Source: Thermocoleostomius sinensis A174 (GTDB taxonomy: Bacteria > Cyanobacteriota > Cyanobacteriia > Elainellales > Elainellaceae). Taken from it: a stretch of DNA of 64,000 nt. The notes beneath the pieces are model-generated. The model was not told the DNA's origin. It ran no database searches and saw only the letters and a list, made by a program, of their open reading frames with translations. Shown piece by piece: positions 34,400-43,778 of the stretch; positions within the stretch are counted from its first letter, which is position 1, and the number at the start of each line of letters is the position of its first letter. Position numbers and translations under genes: made by a program. The DNA is taken from the NCBI RefSeq assembly GCF_026802175.1, contig NZ_CP113797.1:5619026-5683025 (forward strand), written 5' to 3'.

Positions 34400-34433
34400 G
34401 TTCCCCCTGATCTCAGCCGATTGGGGGAACTTT
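34400..34433 (+). terminator. Intrinsic terminator of apcE
   Basis: GTTCCCCC and GGGGGAAC form a perfect 8-bp stem with a 15-nt loop, followed by TTTGTTATT. Confidence 0.75.
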
Positions 34434-34467
34434 GTTATTGCTCGGAGTTCGTTATTGCTTGGAGTTC
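34434..34467. repeat. 17-bp tandem duplication (one mismatch)
   Basis: GTTATTGCTCGGAGTTC is followed directly by GTTATTGCTTGGAGTTC, between the apcE terminator and the opposite-strand oxygenase gene. Confidence 0.85.
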
Positions 34468-34497
34468 TTGAAGTTATTGCTTAGATGTCGCAGCCAC

Positions 34498-35949
34498 TTA
34501 AACCGATCGCCAAATGCCGTGAAAACTAAACGGAATCACCTGCGGCAACCCCAACCGGCAAACGGGTTCGTCGGTTAACCGATCACTATCTAAGATCCAC
34601 AGTTCGCTGCAATTAAGATTGCCGTCGTATACCACCGTTAAAATCCAGCCGCGATCGGGATTTTCAGGATCAGGTGCATAGATCGGTTCTGAAGGGTAGC
34701 GACCCGTACCAAAGTCCGCTTCGGTAAGAGTATTTGTGGCGTAATCCACGCGAGCAATGCAGCCAAATAGCTCTTGGGTTGGATCAACGCCAGCCCGATG
34801 CACGTTGAGGTACGTGTGTCGCCACGCTTGCCCAACCTGATGAGGAGGAATCACCGGAAATTCGCAAGAGCGATCGACAACAGGTTGCAGATCAAGAATC
34901 TTTCCCGTTTGTGGATTTAGCCGCACGCGATACAATTGTCCTTGACTGTGGGTCTGGGGTTGCCCCGTAGGAACTTCCCGCAGAAATTCATTGGTTTCGG
35001 TGAAACTATCGAAGCGAACAAAATCCAGCACTATCATGCCATCCGGATCAACCGCGCCGTTGCCAAAATGCCACTGAAACCATGGGTTGGCTTCGCCACG
35101 ACTGACCACTGCCAGCGTTTCGCGATCGACCACTAAGATTTGCGTGGGTTGCTGCGGTTGCCACTCCAAACACTCGCTGTAGCTGCTTGTTCCTAACAAT
35201 ATGGGCAACACATTTAACTTCAGCGGCGGCACAAAGAAAATTAAGTATCGACCTGCCAAAGCGAAACTGTGTAAAAATGGAGCCTCTTTTAGCTTAATGG
35301 TCGCTTTATTCTGAATGATGCCGCGTCGATCGCTGCGATAGAGGTGCAATTGAGATTGCGTATCCACTCCAATATTGAAAATTTCTCCTGTCTGTGGATC
35401 TTGACGAGGATGAGCCGAGTAAGGTTGATTCGCGGCTAGCCCGCCATTCAAATCATCTAGCCCCTGTGTTTGTAACGTTTCCAAGTCTAGCGCATGGGGT
35501 TTTCCTGCTTCCCACAAAGTCAACAGGCGATCGGGAAGCGCAAACACAGACGTATTCGCCGTATTTTTCAGCGTATTGGCATTGGTCATTAGACTGAACC
35601 AATAATTCCACAACGGCCCCGGCGGCTTCATTCCATAATTGCTGTACAAAAACTCACCCACTTCAGACTCAGCCAAATAGCCCGCCGTATTGACATAGCG
35701 ATACAATCCAGTAGCGCCAGCTTCGGTTAGGTGCACCGCCAAAACGGCACCATCGCCATCAAACCAATGGCCGACTGGTTGCCCGCCCCGTTCCAGCCGC
35801 CCTGGGCCATTACGATACAGCGTACCCCGCAACCGATCGGGAATTGTTCCCGACAACACTGTCAACGGCGTCTTAGCGAATTCTTTAGCAGGTTTGGCAA
35901 AAGCCTTAGCCCACGCACGGCGATCGAGGGAAGTAGAGAGTGCTGTCAT
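34498..35949 (-). CDS. Carotenoid (apocarotenoid) cleavage oxygenase
   Basis: 483 aa member of the carotenoid cleavage dioxygenase family, beta-propeller enzymes with iron held by four His. The four expected His contexts are present: YSAHPRQDP, FLHSFALAGRY, FQWHFGNGAVD and PFSFHGIW at the very C-terminus. The length and RGTLYRNGPGRLERGG near residue 40 fit cyanobacterial apocarotenoid-15,15'-oxygenase and related enzymes; cleavage position and substrate cannot be deduced. It is convergent with apcE and divergent from murD. Confidence 0.93.
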   Translation of the reverse strand: MTALSTSLDRRAWAKAFAKPAKEFAKTPLTVLSGTIPDRLRGTLYRNGPGRLERGGQPVGHWFDGDGAVLAVHLTEAGATGLYRYVNTAGYLAESEVGEFLYSNYGMKPPGPLWNYWFSLMTNANTLKNTANTSVFALPDRLLTLWEAGKPHALDLETLQTQGLDDLNGGLAANQPYSAHPRQDPQTGEIFNIGVDTQSQLHLYRSDRRGIIQNKATIKLKEAPFLHSFALAGRYLIFFVPPLKLNVLPILLGTSSYSECLEWQPQQPTQILVVDRETLAVVSRGEANPWFQWHFGNGAVDPDGMIVLDFVRFDSFTETNEFLREVPTGQPQTHSQGQLYRVRLNPQTGKILDLQPVVDRSCEFPVIPPHQVGQAWRHTYLNVHRAGVDPTQELFGCIARVDYATNTLTEADFGTGRYPSEPIYAPDPENPDRGWILTVVYDGNLNCSELWILDSDRLTDEPVCRLGLPQVIPFSFHGIWRSV

Positions 35950-36091
35950 ACCCGAATCCTAAGATTAAGAACTGTATCTTGCTCTCATTGTGACGCATTC
36001 TAAAGTATCAAGCGAAACAGCCCCACTCCCCGTTCCCTACTTCCTATTCCCTAGTAGGATAAAGAGTGCTCAATCGTGCTTTGTGACCCTC

Positions 36092-37456
36092 ATGCCAAAC
36101 GCCTACGTCATCGGTCTTGGAAAATCGGGAATTGCGGCCGCACGCCTCCTGAAGCGTCAAGGTTGGCATGTCACCGTCAGCGATCGAGGGAATTCAGCCA
36201 CACTTCAGCAGTTGCAGCAAACCCTGGCAGCCGAAGGAATTACCGTTCAATTAGGGCATACATTGCAGCCCAATCCGGCCAAGATGCAGCAAATTGTGGT
36301 CAGCCCGGGGGTGCCGTGGGATGCTCCCCCTTTGCAACAAGCTAGAGACCTGGGGATTGAAACCATTGGCGAAACCGAACTAGCGTGGCGATCGTTGCAG
36401 CAAATTCCCTGGATTGGCATTACGGGCACAAACGGCAAAACCACCACCACTGCTTTGATCGCTGCCATTTTTCAAACTGCCGGATTCCACGCCCCTGCCT
36501 GTGGCAACATTGGCTATGCTGTTTGTGAATTGGCGCTTCAAGAAGCCACAGATTCCCAGTCTCCTCCACTCGATTGGATCATTGCCGAACTCAGCAGTTA
36601 CCAAATTGAAGCATCGCCTACGATCGCACCCAAAATTGCTGTTTGGACAACCTTCACGCCCGATCACCTCAGCCGTCATTACACCCTAGAGAACTACTAC
36701 CGCATCAAAGCCCAGTTATTGCAGCAAGCCCAACTGCTAGTCATCAACGGGGACGATCCCTATTTGCGTCAACACGCGGTCAACCAGTGGCCAAGGGCCT
36801 ATTGGACGAGCACCACCGGAAAAGCCAACTTACCGAATGGGCAGGGTGCTTTCATTGAAGAGGGATGGGTTCACGTTGGAACCGATCGCCTTCTTCCCGT
36901 CTCAGCGTTGCGGATGGTAGGCGCACACAACCAGCAAAATCTGTTGATGGCAGTGCTAGCGGCCCGACTCGCTGGAATTGATCAAACCGCCATTGCCGAA
37001 GCGATCGCCACCTTTCCAGGAGTACCCCATCGATTAGAGCACCTTGGGACTTGGAACGGACTGCAATTCATCAACGACAGCAAAGCGACAAACTACGACG
37101 CCGCACAAGTTGGGTTATCGTCTGTGGAAGCGCCAGCTATTTTGATTGCTGGGGGAGATGCCAAAGCTGGTGATGACACAGGTTGGATTGCCACGATTAA
37201 AGCCAAAGCCGCTGCCGTCTTGCTGATTGGCAGTGCTGCCCCAATCTTTGCTCAACGTCTAGAGCAAATGGGCTACACCAAGTATGAAATTGTGGAAACG
37301 ATGGATCGAGCAGTTGTTCGGGCGGCTGAATTAGGACAATACCATCAAGCCAAAGTGGTGCTTCTATCTCCCGCTTGCGCCAGCTTTGACCAATACTCCA
37401 ACTTTGAAGAACGGGGGGATCATTTTCGGCAATTGTGCCAGCTATTACTTGATTAG
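36092..37456 (+). CDS. murD: UDP-N-acetylmuramoyl-L-alanine--D-glutamate ligase
   Basis: 454 aa cytoplasmic ligase of peptidoglycan synthesis. A Rossmann-like N-domain ([17 protein letters not shown]), the ATP loop [28 protein letters not shown] and the C-terminal [19 protein letters not shown] are all diagnostic of MurD. The ATG at 36092 gives the canonical start; the frame remains open for 34 codons upstream, but these lack family similarity. It stands alone, not in a mur/fts cluster. Confidence 0.97.
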   Translation: MPNAYVIGLGKSGIAAARLLKRQGWHVTVSDRGNSATLQQLQQTLAAEGITVQLGHTLQPNPAKMQQIVVSPGVPWDAPPLQQARDLGIETIGETELAWRSLQQIPWIGITGTNGKTTTTALIAAIFQTAGFHAPACGNIGYAVCELALQEATDSQSPPLDWIIAELSSYQIEASPTIAPKIAVWTTFTPDHLSRHYTLENYYRIKAQLLQQAQLLVINGDDPYLRQHAVNQWPRAYWTSTTGKANLPNGQGAFIEEGWVHVGTDRLLPVSALRMVGAHNQQNLLMAVLAARLAGIDQTAIAEAIATFPGVPHRLEHLGTWNGLQFINDSKATNYDAAQVGLSSVEAPAILIAGGDAKAGDDTGWIATIKAKAAAVLLIGSAAPIFAQRLEQMGYTKYEIVETMDRAVVRAAELGQYHQAKVVLLSPACASFDQYSNFEERGDHFRQLCQLLLD

Positions 37457-37527
37457 CTAATTTGACAAATTGTAGTCATTACGAGTACGCTTTTAGAGAT
37501 TTTGTTGTTAGCGTATAGGAGTTGCCG

Positions 37528-38259
37528 ATGCTATCCAATCGAGAAGGGCAGAGAGTGCCAGACGTTACATTTCGCGTCCGCAAAGATAGTAATTGGCTGA
37601 GTGTCACCACCGATGAACTGTTTACCGGAAAAACCGTGATTGTGTTTTCTTTGCCCGGTGCTTTTACCCCTACCTGTTCCTCGACCCATGTGCCCGGCTA
37701 CAACGATCTGGCCCCGGTGTTTAAGGAAAATGGCGTAGATGATATCGTCTGCATTTCAGTTAACGATGCATTTGTCATGAACGAGTGGGCAAAGGATCAA
37801 AAGGCTGATGAAATTACGTTTATTCCCGACGGTAACGGCGAGTTCACCGATGGTATGGGCATGTTGGTTGATAAGACCGATCTAGGCTTTGGTAAACGAT
37901 CGTGGCGCTACTCGATGTTGGTAAAGGATGGCGTCATTGAAAAAATGTTCATTGAACCCGACGAACCGGGCGATCCCTTCAAAGTATCCGACGCAGAGAC
38001 GATGCTGCGCTATATTAACCCTGATGCGCAGAAGCCGATGTGCGTCACACTATTTACGAAAGTAGGATGTCCCTTCTGTGCACGGGCAAAGTCCATGCTG
38101 CAAGAGCGAGGTTTGGTTTACGACGAAATCGTTTTAGGGCGCGATGCGACGATGCGATCGCTGCGGGCTGCTACTGGAGCTAGTACGGTTCCCCAAGTTT
38201 TTATTGATGGTCGGTTAATTGGCGGATCGGAAGCCTTGGAAAAACATTTAAGTGCCTAG
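37528..38259 (+). CDS. Hybrid peroxiredoxin-glutaredoxin
   Basis: 243 aa. The N-terminal 160 residues are a Prx5-type peroxiredoxin with the peroxidatic Cys in [15 protein letters not shown] (about residue 49). The C-terminal 75 residues are a glutaredoxin with active site GCPFCARAK and the cis-Pro [10 protein letters not shown]. Such fusions reduce peroxides using glutathione directly. The ATG at 37528 has AGGAG at optimal distance; a TTG six bases upstream is less likely. It lies 71 bp after murD but is probably separately regulated. Confidence 0.95.
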   Translation: MLSNREGQRVPDVTFRVRKDSNWLSVTTDELFTGKTVIVFSLPGAFTPTCSSTHVPGYNDLAPVFKENGVDDIVCISVNDAFVMNEWAKDQKADEITFIPDGNGEFTDGMGMLVDKTDLGFGKRSWRYSMLVKDGVIEKMFIEPDEPGDPFKVSDAETMLRYINPDAQKPMCVTLFTKVGCPFCARAKSMLQERGLVYDEIVLGRDATMRSLRAATGASTVPQVFIDGRLIGGSEALEKHLSA

Positions 38260-38277
38260 ATGAGGGCATAGGGAAAG

Positions 38278-38319
38278 AGGTGAGGAACTCTGGAGGCAAC
38301 TGTCTGTAGCTCCTCACCT
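38278..38319 (+). terminator. Hairpin after the peroxiredoxin-glutaredoxin gene
   Basis: AGGTGAGGA and TCCTCACCT form a perfect 9-bp stem with a 24-nt loop; no strong T-run follows. It also lies beyond the 3' end of the convergent GntR gene. Confidence 0.5.
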
Positions 38320-38371
38320 TGTGTCGTTCCCCTCTATCTGCGATTGTTTCAGGTCGTACCTATCGTGTTTA

Positions 38372-39076
38372 TCAAGTCATGTACAACCGTGCTACTCCCT
38401 CTTTAATCACCTCCACCAACTGTTCCTGCCGCAATGTCACATGGGCCGACATACAATTCACCGCCGCTTCAGAATTGCGATCGCAAATTGCCTGCAAGAT
38501 CAGGTGATGTTCAGCGCAGGTAGTGCGACGGTAATGATCCTGCTCCATCGAGATTAAACGTAAATAATGGGCGCGGGCGTTGATATTTTGTAGCGTATGC
38601 AGGAGTTCGCTATTGCGGGAGAGTTGGGCGAGTTGCTCATGGAACCGCTCATCACACCGGGCACACTCCACCGGGGTGAGGGTGCAAAACGACTCCGCCG
38701 CCTGTTTCCAAACGTGCAGCAAATCCTCAATCTCTTCATCGGTAGCTCGTTCCGTCGCCAGTCGGGCACTCATCATCTCTAATCCGCACCGGACTTCGTA
38801 GAGATCGAATACGCGCTTCGTGTCCAGGGGTTTACAGGAAAAGCCCTTGCGGGGGACAAAATCCAGCAGTCCTTCTGCCACCAGCCGATTCAGCACCTCT
38901 CGCAGGGGGGTTCGGCTCACCTCAAAGGATGCTGCCAATTCCACCTCATTCAGCGGCTCACCGGGACGAAACTGATAGTTCATCGCCATCTGCTTCAATT
39001 GCTCATAGATGCGATCGACGCTACTGCCGGATTTTTTTTGACTCGTCTTAGGGGACTGGGATCTGACTTTAGCCAC
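38372..39076 (-). CDS. GntR-family (FCD subfamily) transcriptional regulator
   Basis: 234 aa. An N-terminal winged helix (VDRIYEQLKQMAMNYQFRPG; ELAASFEVSRTPLREVLNRL) is joined to an FCD-type ligand-binding helical bundle with the metal-ligand pattern DERFHEQLAQLS and later AEHHLILQAI / CMSAHV. Such regulators respond to small acids or catabolic intermediates. GTG at 39076 is chosen because GGAG lies seven bases upstream and the resulting length fits the family; the frame runs on upstream to 39325, but that part is not GntR-like. It is divergent from the ABC/oxygenase cluster and is probably its local repressor. Confidence 0.9.
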   Translation of the reverse strand: MAKVRSQSPKTSQKKSGSSVDRIYEQLKQMAMNYQFRPGEPLNEVELAASFEVSRTPLREVLNRLVAEGLLDFVPRKGFSCKPLDTKRVFDLYEVRCGLEMMSARLATERATDEEIEDLLHVWKQAAESFCTLTPVECARCDERFHEQLAQLSRNSELLHTLQNINARAHYLRLISMEQDHYRRTTCAEHHLILQAICDRNSEAAVNCMSAHVTLRQEQLVEVIKEGVARLYMT

Positions 39077-39159
39077 GGGAAGACTCCAAAAACTGCGACA
39101 GAAATTCAGCAATGGTAGCTGAGGATACAGAAGTCGCTGGGTAAAGCCGCTAACTTCTG

Positions 39160-39212
39160 TTGTATACAAGGTTGAATGCAAAAAGATATTCAAACTTGTA
39201 TGTCTAGTATAC
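39160..39212. promoter_or_regulatory. Two candidate GntR operators in the divergent promoter
   Basis: TTGTATACAA (39160-39169) is a perfect palindrome matching the GntR consensus yGTMKACr. A second GTATAC core lies at 39207-39212, 45 bp (about four helical turns) further. Both are between the divergently transcribed GntR and transporter genes. Confidence 0.5.
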
Positions 39213-39342
39213 GCCAACTTTCTAGCCCCAGATATAAAGCTTTGCGCCTTTTTCTGGGAAGCCCGTTCACCGCTTCGATCGCTTTGTTTTCGCTTGATTC
39301 CGACTGTATTTCGACTGTTCCTCAACCACAGGATTTCTGATC

Positions 39343-40413
39343 ATGATGTTTTCTCGCAATTCCGCACCTTTCCAACTGAATCGGCGACGTTTTTTGCGCT
39401 ATGGTTCCCTGGCAGTGGGAACAACGGTGCTGGCAGCCTGTACGAATGCTCCGCGCAATGCAACGACCTCCAATTCGGGTGCAACGACTACTGCTGGCAG
39501 CCTGGATCGGATCACCTTTGGCACAAGCTGGTTTGCCCAGGCCGAACATGGTGGGTTCTATCAAGCGGTCGCCACCGGAATTTATGAAGAACATGGACTG
39601 GATGTCACCATTCGCATGGGAGGGCCCCAGGTCAACGGCAACCAGTTACTCATGGCTGGAACGACGGATTTTAAGATGGGCTACGCCATTGATGCAATTA
39701 ATGCGATTCAGGAAGGCTTGCCCAAGGTGACGGTGGCGGCCATCTTCCAGAAAGATCCTCAAGGTTTATTAGCCCATCCCAATGTTGGCATTAACTCCTT
39801 TGAAGACCTTCGGGGGAAAACGATTCTGCTCTCCACCAGTGCCCACACAACCTTCTGGCCGTTCCTGAAGGCGAAGTACAACCTGAGCGATGACCAGATG
39901 GGGGTTTACACCTTCAATGTGGGGCCCTTCGTGGCAGATAAAAATCTGGTACAGCAAGGGTTTATCACCTCTGAACCCCATGCCATTCAAACGGAAGGCG
40001 GATTTGAGCCAGTGATTCTGTTAATGGCGGATCATGGCTATCCCAACTATTCCTGCACGATCGAAACCCGACGGGAAATAGTAGACAACAATCCTGATCT
40101 AGTGCAGCGATTTGTTGATGCATCGATCAAGGGTTGGTACAGCTATCTGGAGAATCCGGCTCCTGGAAATGAATTGATTAAACAAGACAATCCGGAAATG
40201 AGCGATGAGCAACTCGCCTTTAGTCTAGCCAAGCTGAAGGAATATGGCATTATCACCAGTGGCGATGCCGAAACCCTGGGAATTGGAGCCATGACGGACG
40301 ATCGCTGGCGGGAGATTTTCACCACAATGTCTGAACTGGGTGTGTTTTCCAATTCAGTGAACTATGAAGCGGCTTACACTCTAGAGTTCACAAATCAGGG
40401 AAAACAGGCTTAA
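39343..40413 (+). CDS. ABC transporter substrate-binding lipoprotein (NMT1/THI5-like)
   Basis: 356 aa. The N-terminus combines a twin-arginine-type motif (NRRRFLRYGS) with a lipobox (TVLAACTN), so it is probably exported folded and lipid-anchored. The mature part has the SsuA/THI5/NMT1 layout: FGTSWFAQAEHGGFYQAVAT, NGNQLLMAGTTDFKMGYAID. Family members bind thiamine pyrimidines, riboflavin, taurine/sulfonates, nitrate or other organics; the ligand is not predictable. It starts the plus-strand cluster with the ATPase, permease and two Rieske oxygenases. ATG at 39343 or the next ATG (39346). Confidence 0.92.
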   Translation: MMFSRNSAPFQLNRRRFLRYGSLAVGTTVLAACTNAPRNATTSNSGATTTAGSLDRITFGTSWFAQAEHGGFYQAVATGIYEEHGLDVTIRMGGPQVNGNQLLMAGTTDFKMGYAIDAINAIQEGLPKVTVAAIFQKDPQGLLAHPNVGINSFEDLRGKTILLSTSAHTTFWPFLKAKYNLSDDQMGVYTFNVGPFVADKNLVQQGFITSEPHAIQTEGGFEPVILLMADHGYPNYSCTIETRREIVDNNPDLVQRFVDASIKGWYSYLENPAPGNELIKQDNPEMSDEQLAFSLAKLKEYGIITSGDAETLGIGAMTDDRWREIFTTMSELGVFSNSVNYEAAYTLEFTNQGKQA

Positions 40414-40582
40414 CAAGGCTAATGATAGTAGATTGGCATAAATAGGAGATCTTGCGATCGTCTAACCGTTCAACTGACAGGCAAGGTGACTGCGCTACGG
40501 ATGGTGAGAACCTGTTCACGAAGCCAATCAAAATCTAATGTTTTTGGAGCGATAGGTTCATCCTTCAACTCATTTACCCTTT

Positions 40583-40632
40583 CTCCACACTCTCCATTCC
40601 CGATTCGCTACTCCCGATTCCCGATTCCCTAT
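40583..40632. repeat. Short tandem repeats (CCCGATT type)
   Basis: Degenerate heptamers such as TTCCCGA and CTCCCGA recur in the spacer between the binding-protein and ATPase genes. Confidence 0.7.
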
Positions 40633-40651
40633 CCTGAGAGGATGTCGCCAA

Positions 40652-41482
40652 ATGTCTGCTTCATTAATTTCAACTTTATCCAAACCTAATTCACTTAATT
40701 CAATCGCAATGGAGTCTTCGCCGATGCTGACCTTAGAGCATGTGGGCAAAACTTACGCCAATGGCACTGTGGCGTTGCAAGATTTTAATCTGGTGGTGGA
40801 ACCCGGAACCATTACCAGTCTGGTAGGGCCATCGGGCTGCGGTAAGAGTACGGTGCTGCGAATTATTTCTGGTTTGGGGGATCTGAATACGGGGCGGATG
40901 TACTGGGGAGATCATCGTCCTTCCCATCGGCTGGCCTATGTTTTTCAGGAAGCGGCTTTGATGCCCTGGGCTACGGTGATGGATAATGTGCGATTACCAC
41001 TGAAACTGGCGGGAGTCCCCAAGCGACCATCGATGGAACTGGTGTCGGAGGCGATCGCCCAGGTGGGGTTAGAAGGGTTTGAGCGGGTGTATCCCAGGGA
41101 ACTGTCTGGCGGTATGAAGATGCGTGTTTCGATCGCCCGGGCCCTGGTGACTCGTCCCAATATTCTGCTCATGGATGAACCCTTCGGCGCGTTGGATGAG
41201 ATGACCCGCAGTAAGCTCAACCAGGATTTGCTCACCCTCCAGCATCAGCGACAACTCACGATTTTGTTTGTCACCCACAGTATTTATGAAGCGGTGTATT
41301 TAGCGCATCGAGTGGTGGTGATGGCAGCGAAACCGGGACGAGTGGTGGCGGAGATTGAAATTGATAGCCCCCATCCCCGCGATCCAGACTATCGCACCTC
41401 TGCTCAATTCAACCGCTACTGTCGGGATGTTTCCCACTGTTTATCTGAAGCGATGGGAGAATCCCTGGTTCCGTCCCTCTAG
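40652..41482 (+). CDS. ABC transporter ATP-binding protein (SsuB/TauB type)
   Basis: 276 aa. Walker A is GPSGCGKST, the signature is LSGGMKMRV and Walker B is NILLMDEPFGALDE; the switch His is in FVTHSIYEAVYL. It energises the importer formed with the neighbouring binding protein and permease. The start may be 40652 or a later ATG at 40709, nearer to the usual N-terminus (MLTLEHVGKTY). Confidence 0.96.
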   Translation: MSASLISTLSKPNSLNSIAMESSPMLTLEHVGKTYANGTVALQDFNLVVEPGTITSLVGPSGCGKSTVLRIISGLGDLNTGRMYWGDHRPSHRLAYVFQEAALMPWATVMDNVRLPLKLAGVPKRPSMELVSEAIAQVGLEGFERVYPRELSGGMKMRVSIARALVTRPNILLMDEPFGALDEMTRSKLNQDLLTLQHQRQLTILFVTHSIYEAVYLAHRVVVMAAKPGRVVAEIEIDSPHPRDPDYRTSAQFNRYCRDVSHCLSEAMGESLVPSL

Positions 41483-41513
41483 GAAGCAAACTGAACACCC
41501 TGAACCTCTTGTG

Positions 41514-41534
41514 GGGTGGGCATCTTGCCCGCCC
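41514..41534. repeat. Hairpin repeat in spacer (GGGCATCTTGCCC)
   Basis: GGGTGGGCA, TCT, TGCCCGCCC: a 9-bp stem with one wobble. This hairpin is familiar from cyanobacterial spacers. It lies between the ATPase and permease genes. Confidence 0.65.
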
Positions 41535-41606
41535 AGTCAACAACGCAGAAGCTCTGCAACAGATCATTTAACCCTAACTCTGACCAGTGAATCCGGAAAT
41601 TAAACC

Positions 41607-42443
41607 ATGCTGACTCCTGCCCTTAAACAACCCCAAACTTTGCCCCGCTGGTCGCGATCGCTCCTTTCAGCCGATGTGTTGGCTCCTGTGATTGTAGGAC
41701 TGCTGATACTGACAAGCTGGGAACTGGCGGTGCGCTTGACCCATACCCCTGCTTACCTCCTGCCTGGCCCCATTCTGATTCTGCAAACCCTGGCGAGGGA
41801 CTGGCCGCAGCTTTTGCCGTCCTGGTGGGTCACGATGAAAATTGCCTTCACGGCTCTGGTGTGTGCCACTGTATCTGGACTGTTCGTGTCCATCCTGTTT
41901 TCCCAAAGCAAGTGGATTGAACGCAGCTTCTTTCCCTATGCCGTCCTGCTGCAAACCACGCCGATCGTTGCAGTGGCTCCCCTGATTATCATCTGGCTTA
42001 AGAACAACACCTTTGCTGCGCTGGTGGTCTGCGCTTGGATTGTCGCCTTCTTTCCGATCGTCTCGAATACCGTACTGGGACTGAACAGCACCGATCCGTC
42101 GCTGGTGAATCTGTTCAAACTGAACCGAGCCAATCGCTGGCAAACCTTAAGATACCTGCGTCTACCGGCTGGATTGCCCTACTTTTTGGCAGGACTGCGA
42201 ATTAGTGGCGGTCTAGCATTAATTGGAGCCGTTGTAGCGGAGTTTGTCGCGGGTACAGGTGGAACCCAATCGGGATTGGCTTATCAAATTCTCATGGCAG
42301 GATATAACCTGCAAATTCCCCGGATGTTCGCCGCCCTGGTACTGATCACCATTTCTGGCATCGGCATTTTTGTTGCCCTCTCCGCCCTCTCCCACGCCCT
42401 CCTCAAGGATTGGCACGCCAGCGCAGTCCGTCATGAAAACTAG
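41607..42443 (+). CDS. ABC transporter permease (SsuC/TauC type)
   Basis: 278 aa, about six membrane helices. The EAA-like loop is seen as NRANRWQTLRYLRLPAGLPY, followed by GLRISGGLALIGAVVAEFVA. It belongs to the binding-protein-dependent permeases of the sulfonate/nitrate/thiamine-precursor class, matching the neighbouring ATPase and NMT1-like binding protein. Confidence 0.95.
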   Translation: MLTPALKQPQTLPRWSRSLLSADVLAPVIVGLLILTSWELAVRLTHTPAYLLPGPILILQTLARDWPQLLPSWWVTMKIAFTALVCATVSGLFVSILFSQSKWIERSFFPYAVLLQTTPIVAVAPLIIIWLKNNTFAALVVCAWIVAFFPIVSNTVLGLNSTDPSLVNLFKLNRANRWQTLRYLRLPAGLPYFLAGLRISGGLALIGAVVAEFVAGTGGTQSGLAYQILMAGYNLQIPRMFAALVLITISGIGIFVALSALSHALLKDWHASAVRHEN

Positions 42444-42552
42444 GGGCGATCGGGTGTTTATTGGAATGCCCCAATCAAAACTGATGATCCTCCTCCACTC
42501 CTCACTCCTGCGGGCTACGCTCACGCTCCGCGAACATTCCTCACTCCTGTAC

Positions 42553-42572
42553 GGGCGATTCGCAAATCGCCC
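42553..42572. repeat. Dispersed palindromic element (GGGCGATT family)
   Basis: GGGCGATT, loop CGCA, AATCGCCC: perfect 8-bp stem, preceded by the reiterated GCGGGCTACGCTCACGCTCCGCGA-like segment (42510-42534). It lies 30 bases before the first Rieske gene. Confidence 0.7.
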
Positions 42573-42602
42573 CTTCACTCACTCACTCACGGAGAAAACC
42601 CC

Positions 42603-43694
42603 ATGCTGACTACTCAACAACCCGTCCTGCGTCGATTCTGGTATCCCGTTATCCCCTTAGAGAACCTGCTAAATGGCCCGCAATCCTTCACGCTATTAGA
42701 ACAACCCCTCGTACTGTGGCTGGATCAAAACGGGAAGCCGGCTGCCTTAGCCGATCGCTGTTGTCATCGGTCTGCCCAACTGTCGAAGGGAACCATTAAG
42801 AACGGTTGTGTTCGCTGTCCTTACCACGGTTGGGAATTTGACGGGAATGGCTCTTGCACGACAGTCCCTCAGCTTGATCCCAATACTGCGATTCCCAAAA
42901 CCTATCGGGTGACTGCCTTTCAATGTGTTGAGCGGTATGGCTACGTTTGGGTTTGCTTAGATGACCATCCCCTCCAACCGATTCCCGACATCCCCCAATT
43001 TGCCGATCCCAATTTTCGGTTTATCCACGAATTCTATGAACCTTGGAAGGTGGGCGGATTACGGGCGATCGAAAATTCGTTTGACAGTGCCCACGGTCAC
43101 TTTGTCCATGCCAGTTCCTGGGGCGATCAGTCCAATCCCCAACCCCCGCCGATCGATGAGGTGACAGAAACCGACTTTGGCTTCGTCATGCAGCACTGGT
43201 TAGAAGTCCTCAACCCTGATCTGCAAAAGAAAAACCTGGGTATCGCCGCCGAGAAAACCATCCGCACCAACGAGCGCACCTGGTATATGCCCTTTGCCCG
43301 CACCCTGAGAATTCAATATCCCAATGGACTGGAGCATTTGATCTTTACTGCCTACACTCCCATTGATGACCAGCATTCCCAGGTAATCCAGTTTTGCCTG
43401 CGAAACGACACCGAAGCGGAAGCCAAAGCCGCTGACATTATCGCCTTCGATCGCCAGGTGACGTTAGAAGATCGGGTGATTTTAGAAGGAACAGACTATG
43501 ATGCACCGCTCAGCTTGTCTGAAGAACAGCACATGGCCAGCGATCGTCCTGGTATCCTCATGCGCCGACGATTGGCAAAACTCCTCCGCGATCATGGTGA
43601 AGTGGAACAGCGACGATCGGATCTTTCTCAAAAGCGGTTGGTTGCCCCTATAGAAAAGCCAGTTCGCAATCTGGAGCAGACCGCTTTCTCCTGA
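42603..43694 (+). CDS. Rieske [2Fe-2S] oxygenase, first paralogue
   Basis: 363 aa. The Rieske centre is complete: CCH in ALADRCCHRSAQLS and CPYH in CVRCPYHGWEFDG. The mononuclear iron site is in AIENSFDSAHGHFVHASSWG, with bridging Asp and two His. The layout resembles pheophorbide a oxygenase-like and N/O-demethylating Rieske enzymes. No dedicated reductase gene is adjacent, so electrons probably come from photosynthetic or cellular ferredoxin. A second paralogue follows 81 bp downstream and a transporter lies upstream, which indicates that the substrate is imported. Which bond is attacked is unknown. Confidence 0.93.
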   Translation: MLTTQQPVLRRFWYPVIPLENLLNGPQSFTLLEQPLVLWLDQNGKPAALADRCCHRSAQLSKGTIKNGCVRCPYHGWEFDGNGSCTTVPQLDPNTAIPKTYRVTAFQCVERYGYVWVCLDDHPLQPIPDIPQFADPNFRFIHEFYEPWKVGGLRAIENSFDSAHGHFVHASSWGDQSNPQPPPIDEVTETDFGFVMQHWLEVLNPDLQKKNLGIAAEKTIRTNERTWYMPFARTLRIQYPNGLEHLIFTAYTPIDDQHSQVIQFCLRNDTEAEAKAADIIAFDRQVTLEDRVILEGTDYDAPLSLSEEQHMASDRPGILMRRRLAKLLRDHGEVEQRRSDLSQKRLVAPIEKPVRNLEQTAFS

Positions 43695-43778
43695 CCAATT
43701 ACATCCGTAACTTTGATTGCTCTTCCTTGCAATAGCCTCTGAAGTATCAAATCACTAAGATTATCTGGAGATTGTTTG

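Noticed and set aside
39198-39212. NtcA site in the GntR/ABC promoter
   Set aside because: GTA and TAC are separated by nine bases instead of eight, and the sequence is better explained by a GTATAC operator core.
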